A stretch of 64,000 bases of DNA from Streptomyces sp. NBC_00236. GTDB taxonomy: Bacteria > Actinomycetota > Actinomycetes > Streptomycetales > Streptomycetaceae. The position numbers were made by a program, and so were the translations under genes. Below the pieces are notes generated by a model, which was given only the letters and a program-made list of their open reading frames with translations, ran no database searches and was not told the DNA's origin. Location of the stretch: assembly GCF_036195045.1 (NCBI RefSeq), contig NZ_CP108100.1:6448001-6512000 (forward strand). The letters run 5' to 3'. Positions 43,526 through 51,847 of the stretch are shown here, in pieces. Every line of letters begins with the position of its first letter. Within the stretch, counting starts at the first letter, position 1.

Positions 43526-45976
43526 CTACACGGGGCCGGCGATCACCGCGACCGGGCTCTCCAGCGGCGTACCCGAACCGTCGCGCCGCGGGTCGACCTC
43601 CGGCAGCGAGGCCGGTGTGCCGTTCTTCTGCGCGGCCCGCGCCGGCGTCGCACCCGCCCAGGCGAACACCAGCACGTCCTCGCCCTTCAGGAACCGCTGG
43701 CAGCGCACGCCGCCGGTGGCCCGGCCCTTGCGCGGATACTGGTCGAACGGCGTGAGCTTGCACGTCAGCACCGAATCGTCCAGCGTGCCGTGCGAACCCG
43801 CGACCGTGAACACCACCGCGTCCACCGCCGGATCCACCGCGGCGAACGAGAGCACCACCGCGCCCTCGGTGAGCTTGACGCCCGCCATACCGCCGGCCGG
43901 ACGCCCCTGCGGGCGCACCTGAGCCGCCGGGTAGCGCAACAGTTGCGCGTCCGACGTGATGAAGACCAGGTCCTCCTCACCGGTACGCAGTTCCGCCGCG
44001 CCGACGATCCGGTCACCGTCCTTGAGGGTGATGACCTCCAGCTCGTCCTTGTTGGCGGGGTAGTCGGGCACCACCCGCTTCACGACGCCCTGGAGGGTGC
44101 CGATCGCCAGGCCCGGTGAGGACTCGTCGAGCGTGGTGAGGCAGATGACCTCCTCGTCCGCCTCCAGCGTGAGGAACTCCCCGACCATGGCCCCGCCCGA
44201 CAGGTTGGGCGCCGCATGGGTGTCCGGCAGCTGCGGCAGGTCGATCACCGCGAGCCGCAACAGCCGCCCGGTGGAGGTCACCACGCCGACATCGCCGCGC
44301 GCCGTGGCCGGCACCGCCGACACGATCACGTCGTGCTTGGCCCGCTTGGCGTCCTCGGCGAACACGATCGGGTCGTCGTTGGCCGTACGCGCCAGCAGTC
44401 CGGTCGAGGACAGCAGCACCCGGCAGGGGTCGTCCGCCACCTCCAGCGGAACCGAGGCGACCTGCGAACCGGCCGACTCCAGCAGCACCGTGCGCCGGTC
44501 GGTGCCGAACTTCTTCGCGACCGAGGCCAGTTCCGTGGAGACGAGCTTGCGCAGCTCGGTGTCCGATTCGAGGATCGCGGTCAGCTCGGCGATCTCGGCG
44601 TTGAGCCGGTCGCGCTCGCTCTCCAGCTCGATCCGGTCGAACCGGGTCAGCCGGCGCAGCGGGGTGTCCAGGATGTACTGGGTCTGGATCTCGCTCAGGG
44701 AGAAGTGCTCGATGAGCCGCTCCTTGGCCTGCGCCGAGTTGTCGCTGGAACGGATGAGGCGGATGACCTCGTCGATGTCGATCAGCGCGACGAGGAGGCC
44801 CTCGACCAGGTGCAGCCGGTTGCGGCGCTTGGTCCGGCGGAACTCGCTGCGCCGGCGCACCACGTCGAAGCGGTGGTCGAGATAGACCTCCAGCAGCTCC
44901 TTGAGGCCCAGCGTGAGCGGCTGTCCGTCGACCAGTGCCACGTTGTTGATACCGAAGGACTCCTCCATCGGCGTCAGCTTGTAGAGCTGCTCCAGCACGG
45001 CCTCGGGGACGAAGCCGTTCTTGATCTCGATGACCAGGCGCAGTCCGTGCGAGCGGTCGGTGAGGTCCTTGACGTCGGCGATGCCCTGCAGCTTCTTCGC
45101 CGAGACCAGGTCCTTGATCTTGGCGATCACCTTCTCCGGGCCGACGGTGAAGGGCAGTTCGGTGACGACCAGGCCCTTGCGGCGCGGCGTGACGTTCTCC
45201 ACGGTGACCGTGGACCGGATCTTGAACGATCCGCGGCCGGCGGTGTAGGCGTCCTTGATGCCGCCCAGGCCCACGATCCGGCCGCCGGTCGGCAGGTCGG
45301 GACCGGGGACGAACCGCATCAGGGTCTCCAGGTCCGCACCCGGATGCTTGATGAGATGGCGGGCGGCGGCGATGACCTCGCCCAGGTTGTGCGGCGGCAT
45401 GTTGGTCGCCATGCCGACCGCGATCCCGGTCGTGCCGTTGACCAGGAGGTTCGGATAGGCGGCCGGGAGGACGACCGGTTCCTGCTCCTGGCCGTCGTAG
45501 TTCGACTGGAAGGAGACGGTCTCCTCGTCGATCGACTCCGTCATCAACGACGTCGCGTCGGCCATCCGGCATTCGGTGTACCGCATGGCGGCCGGCGGGT
45601 CGTCGTTGCCGAGCGAGCCGAAGTTCCCGTGCCCGTCGACGAGGGGGAGCCGCATGGAGAACGGCTGCGCCATCCGCACCAGCGCGTCGTAGATCGACGC
45701 GTCGCCGTGCGGGTGCAACTTACCCATGACCTCGCCGACCACCCGGGCGCACTTCACGAAGCCGCGGTCAGGGCGCAGGCCCATCTCGTTCATCTGGTAC
45801 ACGATGCGGCGGTGCACGGGCTTCAGGCCGTCACGGGCGTCGGGCAGGGCCCGTGAGTAGATCACCGAGTACGCGTACTCGAGGAAGGAGCCCTGCATTT
45901 CGTCGACGACGTCGATGTCGAGGATCTTCTCCTCGAAGTCGACCGGCGGCGGGGTCTTCGTGCTGCGGCGGGCCAT
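43526..45976 (-). CDS. parC: DNA topoisomerase IV subunit A
   Basis: ParC is the DNA-cleaving half of topoisomerase IV. The 816-residue protein has [22 protein letters not shown], the catalytic tyrosine Tyr133 in AAMRYTE, the [12 protein letters not shown] quinolone-resistance region, a coiled-coil arm and a six-bladed C-terminal DNA-wrapping domain. No GyrA box is evident. At the positions of E. coli GyrA Ser83 and Asp87 it has Ala93 and Asp97. The ATG at 45976 is the natural start. ParE is encoded about 13 kb upstream in the window on the other strand. Confidence 0.95.
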   Translation of the reverse strand: MARRSTKTPPPVDFEEKILDIDVVDEMQGSFLEYAYSVIYSRALPDARDGLKPVHRRIVYQMNEMGLRPDRGFVKCARVVGEVMGKLHPHGDASIYDALVRMAQPFSMRLPLVDGHGNFGSLGNDDPPAAMRYTECRMADATSLMTESIDEETVSFQSNYDGQEQEPVVLPAAYPNLLVNGTTGIAVGMATNMPPHNLGEVIAAARHLIKHPGADLETLMRFVPGPDLPTGGRIVGLGGIKDAYTAGRGSFKIRSTVTVENVTPRRKGLVVTELPFTVGPEKVIAKIKDLVSAKKLQGIADVKDLTDRSHGLRLVIEIKNGFVPEAVLEQLYKLTPMEESFGINNVALVDGQPLTLGLKELLEVYLDHRFDVVRRRSEFRRTKRRNRLHLVEGLLVALIDIDEVIRLIRSSDNSAQAKERLIEHFSLSEIQTQYILDTPLRRLTRFDRIELESERDRLNAEIAELTAILESDTELRKLVSTELASVAKKFGTDRRTVLLESAGSQVASVPLEVADDPCRVLLSSTGLLARTANDDPIVFAEDAKRAKHDVIVSAVPATARGDVGVVTSTGRLLRLAVIDLPQLPDTHAAPNLSGGAMVGEFLTLEADEEVICLTTLDESSPGLAIGTLQGVVKRVVPDYPANKDELEVITLKDGDRIVGAAELRTGEEDLVFITSDAQLLRYPAAQVRPQGRPAGGMAGVKLTEGAVVLSFAAVDPAVDAVVFTVAGSHGTLDDSVLTCKLTPFDQYPRKGRATGGVRCQRFLKGEDVLVFAWAGATPARAAQKNGTPASLPEVDPRRDGSGTPLESPVAVIAGPV

Positions 45977-46223
45977 CGCTGCTGCGACTCCTTCACGGAT
46001 TCTGTTCGGGCAACCTCAGGTTCTGACGCGCACCATTGTGGACCGCCCCACTGACAACCCGGACCTCGACCCGTCCCAAAGGGCCTTCTCCACCCGTCCC
46101 GAGGCGCTCGGAACCCTCTTTCCCGCGAACTTTCGCGGCACGGGAACTTCGCCAGGTGCTGGTGCGCTTGCTTACAGTGGCAGGTCTCGCAGTAAAACCA
46201 GTATCGCGATCGAAGGGACGTAC

Positions 46224-47603
46224 ATGCCCATGGGTCACACGGCCACAGCCCAGGCCGGCTCCGGCGGCTTGACAGCGACCGAGCACCGTCTGGCCAACGG
46301 CCTGCGCGTGGTGCTCTCAGAGGACCATCTGACCCCGGTCGCCGCGGTGTGCCTCTGGTACGACGTCGGTTCGCGCCACGAGGTCAAGGGACGCACCGGT
46401 CTGGCTCACCTCTTCGAGCACCTGATGTTCCAGGGCTCCGGCCAGGTCAAGGGGAACGGACACTTCGAACTGGTGCAGGGCGCCGGCGGTTCCCTCAACG
46501 GGACCACCAGCTTCGAGCGGACCAACTACTTCGAGACGATGCCGACGCACCAGCTGGAGCTGGCCCTGTGGCTCGAGGCCGACCGGATGGGCTCGCTGCT
46601 CGCCGCGCTCGACGACGAGTCCATGGAGAACCAGCGCGACGTCGTCAAGAACGAGCGCCGCCAGCGCTACGACAACGTCCCCTACGGCACCGCCTTCGAG
46701 AAGCTGACGGCACTCGCCTACCCGGAGGGCCACCCGTACCACCACACCCCGATCGGCTCGATGGCCGACCTGGACGCGGCGACGCTCGAGGACGCGCGGA
46801 CCTTCTTCCGTACGTACTACGCGCCCAACAACGCGGTGCTCTCCGTCGTCGGCGACATCGACCCCGAGCGCACGCTCGCCTGGATCGAGAAGTACTTCGG
46901 CAGCATCCCTTCGCACGACGGCAAGCAGCCGCCGCGCGACGGCGCCCTGCCGGAGATCATCGGTGGCCAGCTGCGCGAGGAGGTCCGCGAGGAGGTCCCG
47001 GCGCGAGCGCTGATGGCCGCCTACCGGCTGCCCCACGACGGCACCCGTGAGTGCGACGCCGCGGACCTCGCGCTGACCGTGCTGGGCGGCGGCGAGTCGT
47101 CCCGGCTGCACAACCGCCTGGTGCGCCGGGACCGGACGGCCGTCGCCGCCGGATTCGGGCTGCTGCGCCTGGCGGGCGCGCCCTCGCTCGGCTGGCTGGA
47201 CGTCAAGACGTCCGGCGGTGTCGAGGTGGCACAGATCGAGACCGCGGTCGACGAGGAGCTGGCCCGGTTCGCCGAGGAGGGCCCCACGCCCGAGGAGATG
47301 GAGCGCGCCCAGGCGCAGTTGGAGCGCGAGTGGCTGGACCGCCTCGGTACGGTCGCGGGCCGCGCCGACGAACTGTGCCGGTTCGCCGTGCTGTTCGGTG
47401 ACCCGCAGCTCGCCCTGACCGCCGTGCACCGGGTGCTCGACGTGACCGCCGAGGAGGTCAAGGCGGCCGCCAGGGCCCAGCTGCGACCGGACAACCGGGC
47501 GGTGCTGGTGTACGAGCCGATCGAGCCCGCCGAGGCCGCCGAGGCCGCCGAAGAGGCGGATGCCGCCACCGACACCGACGCGCACGAAGGGGCGGACAAG
47601 TGA
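46224..47603 (+). CDS. M16-family zinc metallopeptidase, catalytic subunit
   Basis: The 459-residue protein carries the inverted zinc motif HLFEH (His62, Glu65, His66) in GLAHLFEHLMFQGSG, with the third ligand glutamate in ENQRDVVKNERRQRYDN. It is therefore a competent pitrilysin-like peptidase. The ATG at 46224 has AAGGGA upstream; an ATG two codons later is also possible. It shares a GTGA stop-start overlap with a second M16 gene that lacks the motif, so a heterodimer is likely. There is no signal peptide, so it is probably cytosolic. The C-terminus is an Ala/Glu/Asp-rich tail. Confidence 0.93.
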   Translation: MPMGHTATAQAGSGGLTATEHRLANGLRVVLSEDHLTPVAAVCLWYDVGSRHEVKGRTGLAHLFEHLMFQGSGQVKGNGHFELVQGAGGSLNGTTSFERTNYFETMPTHQLELALWLEADRMGSLLAALDDESMENQRDVVKNERRQRYDNVPYGTAFEKLTALAYPEGHPYHHTPIGSMADLDAATLEDARTFFRTYYAPNNAVLSVVGDIDPERTLAWIEKYFGSIPSHDGKQPPRDGALPEIIGGQLREEVREEVPARALMAAYRLPHDGTRECDAADLALTVLGGGESSRLHNRLVRRDRTAVAAGFGLLRLAGAPSLGWLDVKTSGGVEVAQIETAVDEELARFAEEGPTPEEMERAQAQLEREWLDRLGTVAGRADELCRFAVLFGDPQLALTAVHRVLDVTAEEVKAAARAQLRPDNRAVLVYEPIEPAEAAEAAEEADAATDTDAHEGADK

Positions 47604-49012
47604 CCGACGCTGCCGCGACTGGAGTTTCGATGGAGTACCACCCGCAGCCCGCCCCCGGCGTGGCCAGGCCCTGGGCCTTCCCCGCGCCCGAGCGCGGCTC
47701 GCTGCCCAACGGCGTCACGGTGCTGCGCTGCCACCGCCCCGGCCAGCAGGTCGTCGCCGTCGAGATCTTCCTCGACGCCCCCCTGGACGCCGAGCCCGAA
47801 GGGCTGGACGGGGTCGCCACGATCATGTCCCGCGCGCTGTCCGAGGGCACCGACAAGCAGAGCGCCGAGGAGTTCGCCGCCGAGCTGGAGCGGTGCGGCG
47901 CCACGCTGGACGCCCACGCCGACCATCCCGGCGTCCGGGTCTCCCTGGAGGTTCCGGCCTCCCGGCTGGCCAAGGCGCTCGGCCTCGTTGCCGAGGCGCT
48001 GCGGGCTCCGGCCTTCGCCGACAGCGAGATCGAGCGACTCGTGGGCAACCGGCTGGACGAGATCCCGCACGAGCAGGCCAACCCGGCCCGGCGTGCCGCC
48101 AAGCAGCTCTCCAAGGAGCTGTTCCCGGCCACGGCACGCATGTCGCGCCCGCGCCAGGGCACCGAGGAGACCGTGGCCCGGATCGACTCCGCGGCCGTGC
48201 GCGCCTTCTACGACGCCCACATCCGCCCGTCCACCGCGACCGCCGTGGTCGTGGGCGACCTCACGGGCATCGACCTGGACGCGCTGCTCGCCGACACCCT
48301 CGGTGACTGGTCGGGCAACACCGCGGAGCCCCGCCCCGTCCCGCCGATCACCGCTGACGACACGGGCCGTGTGGTGATCGTGGACCGCCCCGGCGCGGTG
48401 CAGACCCAGCTGCTGATCGGCCGGATCGGCGCCGACCGGCACGACAGCGTCTGGGCGGCCCAGGTGCTCGGCACCTACTGCCTCGGTGGCACGCTCACCT
48501 CCCGGCTCGACCGGGTGCTGCGGGAGGAGAAGGGCTACACCTACGGCGTGCGGGCCTTCGCCCAGGTGCTGCGCTCGACGGCTCCGGACTCCGCCTCCGG
48601 GGCCACGGGCGCCGCGATGCTCGCCATCAGCGGTTCCGTGGACACGGAGTCCACCGGGCCGGCGCTGGAGGACCTGTGGAAGGTCCTGCGGACGCTGGCA
48701 GCCGAAGGGCTGACGGACGCCGAGCGCGAGACGGCCGTGCAGAACCTCGTGGGTGTCGCCCCGCTGAAGTTCGAGATGGCGGCCTCCGTCGCCGGCACCC
48801 TCGCCGACCAGGTCGAGCAGCATCTCCCGGACGACTACCAGGCGCAGCTCTACGCACGCCTGGCCGACACCGGGACGGTGGAGGCGACGGCGGCCGTGGT
48901 CAACGCCTTCCCGGAGGACCGGCTGGTCACGGTTCTCGTCGGGGATGCCGCGCAGATCGCCGACCCGGTCCGGGCCCTCGGCATCGGCGAGGTGTCGATC
49001 GTGACCGGCTGA
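47600..49012 (+). CDS. M16-family peptidase-like partner without the zinc motif
   Basis: The 470-residue protein aligns with the other M16 subunit in overall fold (SLPNGVTVLRCHRPGQQVVAVEIFLDAP, GDLTGIDLDAL, GGTLTSRLDRVLREEKGYTYGV). Where HxxEH should be it has MSRALSEG, so it cannot bind zinc. It does retain the R/Y pair (GYTYG) used by non-catalytic subunits for substrate binding. The GTG at 47600 overlaps the preceding stop. The two proteins should form a catalytic/non-catalytic complex. A strong terminator follows. Confidence 0.92.
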   Translation: MTDAAATGVSMEYHPQPAPGVARPWAFPAPERGSLPNGVTVLRCHRPGQQVVAVEIFLDAPLDAEPEGLDGVATIMSRALSEGTDKQSAEEFAAELERCGATLDAHADHPGVRVSLEVPASRLAKALGLVAEALRAPAFADSEIERLVGNRLDEIPHEQANPARRAAKQLSKELFPATARMSRPRQGTEETVARIDSAAVRAFYDAHIRPSTATAVVVGDLTGIDLDALLADTLGDWSGNTAEPRPVPPITADDTGRVVIVDRPGAVQTQLLIGRIGADRHDSVWAAQVLGTYCLGGTLTSRLDRVLREEKGYTYGVRAFAQVLRSTAPDSASGATGAAMLAISGSVDTESTGPALEDLWKVLRTLAAEGLTDAERETAVQNLVGVAPLKFEMAASVAGTLADQVEQHLPDDYQAQLYARLADTGTVEATAAVVNAFPEDRLVTVLVGDAAQIADPVRALGIGEVSIVTG

Positions 49013-49058
49013 GCACAACGGTCATCCCGCCCGGTATCAGGGCAAACAGAACAGTGGT

Positions 49059-49094
49059 GAAGGTCCCGGCGGAGCGATCTCCGCCGGGACCTTC
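49059..49094 (+). terminator. Terminator after the M16 operon
   Basis: Perfect 16-bp arms (49059-49074 and 49079-49094) with a four-base loop, followed by CGTTTT, a short U run. Confidence 0.92.
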
Positions 49095-49165
49095 CGTTTT
49101 GCCCCTTTTTGGGGGGTTGGTTGCCTTTCTGCCCTGTGGGATGCGCTACAAAACGGCCTGTCCGT

Positions 49166-49195
49166 TTGGTGACGGGAAGTGCCCCCGCTTAGCGT
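49166..49195 (+). promoter_or_regulatory. Candidate promoter of the riboswitch-M23 transcript
   Basis: TTGGTG (49166-49171) and TAGCGT (49190-49195) are 18 bp apart. Transcription would start near 49202, about 45 nt before the riboswitch core. Confidence 0.45.
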
Positions 49196-49247
49196 CGGCT
49201 CCGCTGTCCGTCACTCGTATGCCGCATCCGTGACGTACCGGGCAGCC

Positions 49248-49405
49248 ATCGCCGAGTCCCCGTCAGGCGCGAGCCTGGGGAGCCGGGGACCCACGCAGTC
49301 CCTGGGGTGAATCGGATGGCCGTGTCCCGTACGGGACCGGGGATCCGTAGGAGACCTTCCTGCTCCGAACCCGTCAGCTAACCCGGTAGGCGAGAAGGAA
49401 GGAAA
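49248..49405 (+). promoter_or_regulatory. ydaO/yuaA-type c-di-AMP riboswitch
   Basis: The leader holds the conserved ydaO elements in order: GCCGAGTCC, GGGGAGCCGGGGACCCA, GGGGTGAATCGG, CGTAGGAGACCTTCCTGCTC, CGAACCCGTCAGCTAACCCG and GTAGGCGAGAAGGAAGGA. In Streptomyces such riboswitches precede genes for cell-wall hydrolases and Rpf proteins. High c-di-AMP is expected to shut off the downstream peptidase. It ends about 15 nt before the start codon. Confidence 0.93.
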
Positions 49406-49419
49406 GGACCAGCCACTTC

Positions 49420-50262
49420 ATGGCGTTCACCCGTGCCACCGGGAAGCATCGTGCCCCGGGCCGTCTGACGCGCACCGGCGCGAAGGCCGTCGGCATCGCG
49501 ACCCTGGCCACCACCGGCGTCATCGGAGGACTGGCCTCCCCGGCCCTCGCCTCGGACACCGGGACCCCCTCCGTCGGCGACACCGGCCTCACCCAGGTCA
49601 TCGCCATCGAGAACGTCCTCGCCGAGCAGATCGACGCCCAGGCGGACGCGCAGCAGCACCAGGCCGACGTCGCCGAGAAGAAGGCCGAGGCGAAGGCCGC
49701 CGCGAAGAAGAAGGCCGAGGCCAAGAAGAAGACCGAAGCCAAGGCCAAGGCTGCCGCGAAGGCCGAGGCCGCCGCGAAGGCGAAGGCCGCCCGGGCAGAG
49801 AAGGCCCGCGAGAGTGCGGCCCGTGCCGCCCGTTCCGCCGAGCGCACCCGGCTCGGCTCCTTCCAGCTCCCCGTCGCCGGCTCGTACGTGAGCACCGGCT
49901 ACAAGTCCAGCGGCTCCATGTGGTCCTCCGGCAGCCACTCCGGCATCGACTTCCACGCCGCTTCCGGCAGTTCCGTCGTCGCCGTCGGCGCCGGCACGGT
50001 CGTCGAGGCCGGCTGGGGCGGGGCGTACGGCAACAACATCGTGCTGCGGATGACGGACGGCACGTACACCCAGTACGGCCACCTCTCCTCGATCGGCGTG
50101 TCCGTCGGCCAGAGCGTCGGTGCCGGCCAGCAGATCGGCCTCTCCGGCTCCACCGGCAACTCGACCGGCCCGCACCTGCACTTCGAGGCCCGCACCACGC
50201 CCTCGTACGGCTCCGACATGGACCCGGTCGCCTACCTGCGCTCCCACGGCGTCTCCGTCTGA
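49420..50262 (+). CDS. Secreted M23 peptidase (peptidoglycan hydrolase)
   Basis: The 280-residue protein has an N-terminal signal peptide (ATLATTGVIGGLASPALA, cleavage near residue 45), a long Ala/Lys/Glu coiled-coil (about residues 85-145) and a C-terminal M23/LytM domain. Zinc ligands are visible in SGSHSGIDFHA (H and D) and PHLHFEA (HxH). It should cut peptide cross-links in the cell wall outside the membrane. The ATG at 49420 follows the ydaO riboswitch, linking wall remodelling to c-di-AMP. A terminator follows 20 bp after the stop. Confidence 0.94.
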   Translation: MAFTRATGKHRAPGRLTRTGAKAVGIATLATTGVIGGLASPALASDTGTPSVGDTGLTQVIAIENVLAEQIDAQADAQQHQADVAEKKAEAKAAAKKKAEAKKKTEAKAKAAAKAEAAAKAKAARAEKARESAARAARSAERTRLGSFQLPVAGSYVSTGYKSSGSMWSSGSHSGIDFHAASGSSVVAVGAGTVVEAGWGGAYGNNIVLRMTDGTYTQYGHLSSIGVSVGQSVGAGQQIGLSGSTGNSTGPHLHFEARTTPSYGSDMDPVAYLRSHGVSV

Positions 50263-50282
50263 CCGGCCGACGACCCCTCGGT

Positions 50283-50311
50283 GAAGGCCCCGGCACCACG
50301 CCGGGGCCTTC
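50283..50311 (+). terminator. Terminator after the M23 gene
   Basis: Perfect 12-bp arms (50283-50294 and 50300-50311) with a five-base loop. Confidence 0.85.
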
Positions 50312-50404
50312 GTCGTGTCCGTGTGTCCCGGCCTTCCGCAGCGGTGGCGCCGGAACGGCCCGGTGACCAAAAGATATTCATGAATTTCCACCCGCCGTCG
50401 GAAA

Positions 50405-50430
50405 TGCGACCGCATTGCAATAGAGTCGCA
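50405..50430 (+). promoter_or_regulatory. gntR promoter region with inverted repeat
   Basis: TGCGAC (50405-50410) and GTCGCA (50425-50430) are inverted, and the second arm overlaps a -10-like TAGAGT (50421-50426). The overlap suggests autoregulation by the GntR protein. An AT-rich palindrome ATTCATGAAT lies at 50376-50385. Confidence 0.4.
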
Positions 50431-50482
50431 GGACAGGTGTCGATCGGCTGCGTTTCGCGGGGATTAAGGCGGAGGTTCGGAC

Positions 50483-51190
50483 ATGCGCATTCCGGCGCAT
50501 TCGGTATGCACGGCAATCCGTGAAGACATCGTCTCGGGTGTCTTCGAACGCGGCAGCCGACTCACCGAGGAGGTACTCGCACGGCGTTACGGGGTCTCCC
50601 GGGTGCCGGTTCGGGAAGCGCTGCGCACCCTGGAGTCCGAAGGATTCGTGGTCACCCGCAGACACGCCGGAGCCTGCGTGGCCGAGCCCACCGAGCAGGA
50701 GGCTGCCGACCTCCTGGAGGTCCGCATGCTGCTGGAGCCGCTCGGCGCGGCCCGCGCCGCCCACCGCCGCTCGGACGCGCACCTCAAGGTGCTGCGCGGC
50801 CTGGTCAGGCTCGGTCAGGAGCGCGCCCGCCGGGGTGAGGGCGAGGACCTGCGCTCCCTTGGCGCCTGGTTCCACGAGACGCTCGCGCAGGCCTCCGGCA
50901 GCCCCGGCCTGATCGCGCTGCTCACCCAGCTGCGGCACAAGACCACCTGGATGTACGCGATCGAGTCCCCGGCCCGTCCGGCCGATTCATGGGCCGAGCA
51001 CGGGGCCATCGTGGACGCCGTGGCGCGCGGGGACGCGGAGAGGGCGCGGGCGCTGACCGCCCAGCACGCCGAGCGGGCCGCCGCCGCGTACCGGCTGCGC
51101 CGCCCCGGCCGGCCGGAGTCCGCCACGGCCCGGACCGGCCGGGTGAGAACTTCGCAACATGCCGTAAACACCCCGAGCGGCCGGCATTAA
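50483..51190 (+). CDS. GntR-family (FadR/FCD) transcriptional regulator
   Basis: The 235-residue regulator has a GntR winged helix (CTAIREDIVSGVFERGSRLTEEVLARRYGVSRVPVREALRTLESEGFVVTRRHAG) and an FCD domain (DLLEVRMLLEPLGAARAA, WFHETLAQASGSPGLIALLTQLRH, HGAIVDAVARGDAERARALTAQHAERA). The D/H/H/H metal-ligand pattern of FCD proteins looks present. The ATG at 50483 has GGCGGAGG upstream. The convergent neighbour is ptsH, which gives no direct hint of the ligand. The C-terminal 30 residues are Arg-rich and low complexity. Confidence 0.9.
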   Translation: MRIPAHSVCTAIREDIVSGVFERGSRLTEEVLARRYGVSRVPVREALRTLESEGFVVTRRHAGACVAEPTEQEAADLLEVRMLLEPLGAARAAHRRSDAHLKVLRGLVRLGQERARRGEGEDLRSLGAWFHETLAQASGSPGLIALLTQLRHKTTWMYAIESPARPADSWAEHGAIVDAVARGDAERARALTAQHAERAAAAYRLRRPGRPESATARTGRVRTSQHAVNTPSGRH

Positions 51191-51321
51191 CAATTGCGCC
51201 GTATACAAAGAGTGGGATTCCGGAGGACTTTCTTTCTGCTGCCCGAATTCGCCTCGGCGGAACCATTCGATGACCCGCACCTTTTGGCGGACGAACGAGT
51301 TGAACGAAAGAGCTGAACAAA

Positions 51322-51357
51322 AGAGCCGCGGCACCCGGTCGAGGGTGTCGCGGCTCT
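51322..51357 (-). terminator. ptsH terminator
   Basis: Arms 51322-51336 and 51343-51357 pair over 15 bp with one mismatch and a six-base loop. On the minus strand a TTTTGTTC run follows, fitting termination of ptsH. Confidence 0.8.
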
Positions 51358-51392
51358 GTCGCAGGAATTCCCGCGGTGGTGACCCGTCGGGG

Positions 51393-51674
51393 TCAGACGG
51401 TCTCCGGAAGCTCGTCGAGCCCCTCGGCGACCAGCTTGGACAGGCGGTCCAGGGCGGCTTCTGCGTTGTCGGCCTCGGACGCCAGGACGATCTCCTCGCC
51501 GCCCTGCGCGCCGAGCCCGAGCACGGCGAGCATGGAGGCCGCGTTCACCGGGTTGCCATCGGCCTTGGCGATGGTCACAGGGATGCCGGAAGCCGTGGCG
51601 GCACGGACGAAGATGGAAGCGGGGCGGGCGTGCAGGCCCTCGGCCCAACCGACGTTGACGCGGCGCTCAGCCAT
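51393..51674 (-). CDS. ptsH: Phosphocarrier protein HPr of the PTS
   Basis: HPr passes phosphate from enzyme I to the sugar-specific IIA proteins in the cytosol. The 93-residue protein has the active-site His15 in EGLHARPAS and a serine at position 47 in NAASMLAVLGLGAQGG, the place of the regulatory Ser in Gram-positive HPr. Both motifs are complete. The ATG at 51674 begins the family similarity; a start five codons upstream is in frame. A DasR-type box lies 24 bp upstream, matching the known control of PTS genes by DasR in Streptomyces. Confidence 0.96.
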   Translation of the reverse strand: MAERRVNVGWAEGLHARPASIFVRAATASGIPVTIAKADGNPVNAASMLAVLGLGAQGGEEIVLASEADNAEAALDRLSKLVAEGLDELPETV

Positions 51675-51697
51675 GGTTCTGCCCTTCACGAATCAAT

Positions 51698-51713
51698 GGT
51701 TGTCTAGACCAGT
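51698..51713 (-). promoter_or_regulatory. DasR operator (dre) upstream of ptsH
   Basis: The 16-mer GGTTGTCTAGACCAGT matches the DasR consensus A(C/G)TGGTCTAGACCA(C/G)T at 14 of 16 positions, with the CTAG centre intact. It is 24 bp from the ptsH start. Confidence 0.85.
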
Positions 51714-51847
51714 CTCTCATGCAGTGCGCGATGCTCCGGCCGACCCGCGGACCGCTTTCCACCCGCGCCGCACCGTCACCCGGCACCCCTCAGACTGCCC
51801 CGGCCCCGGCACCCACGCGACCGCTGGCGGAGCCGTACGCTTTGCCC

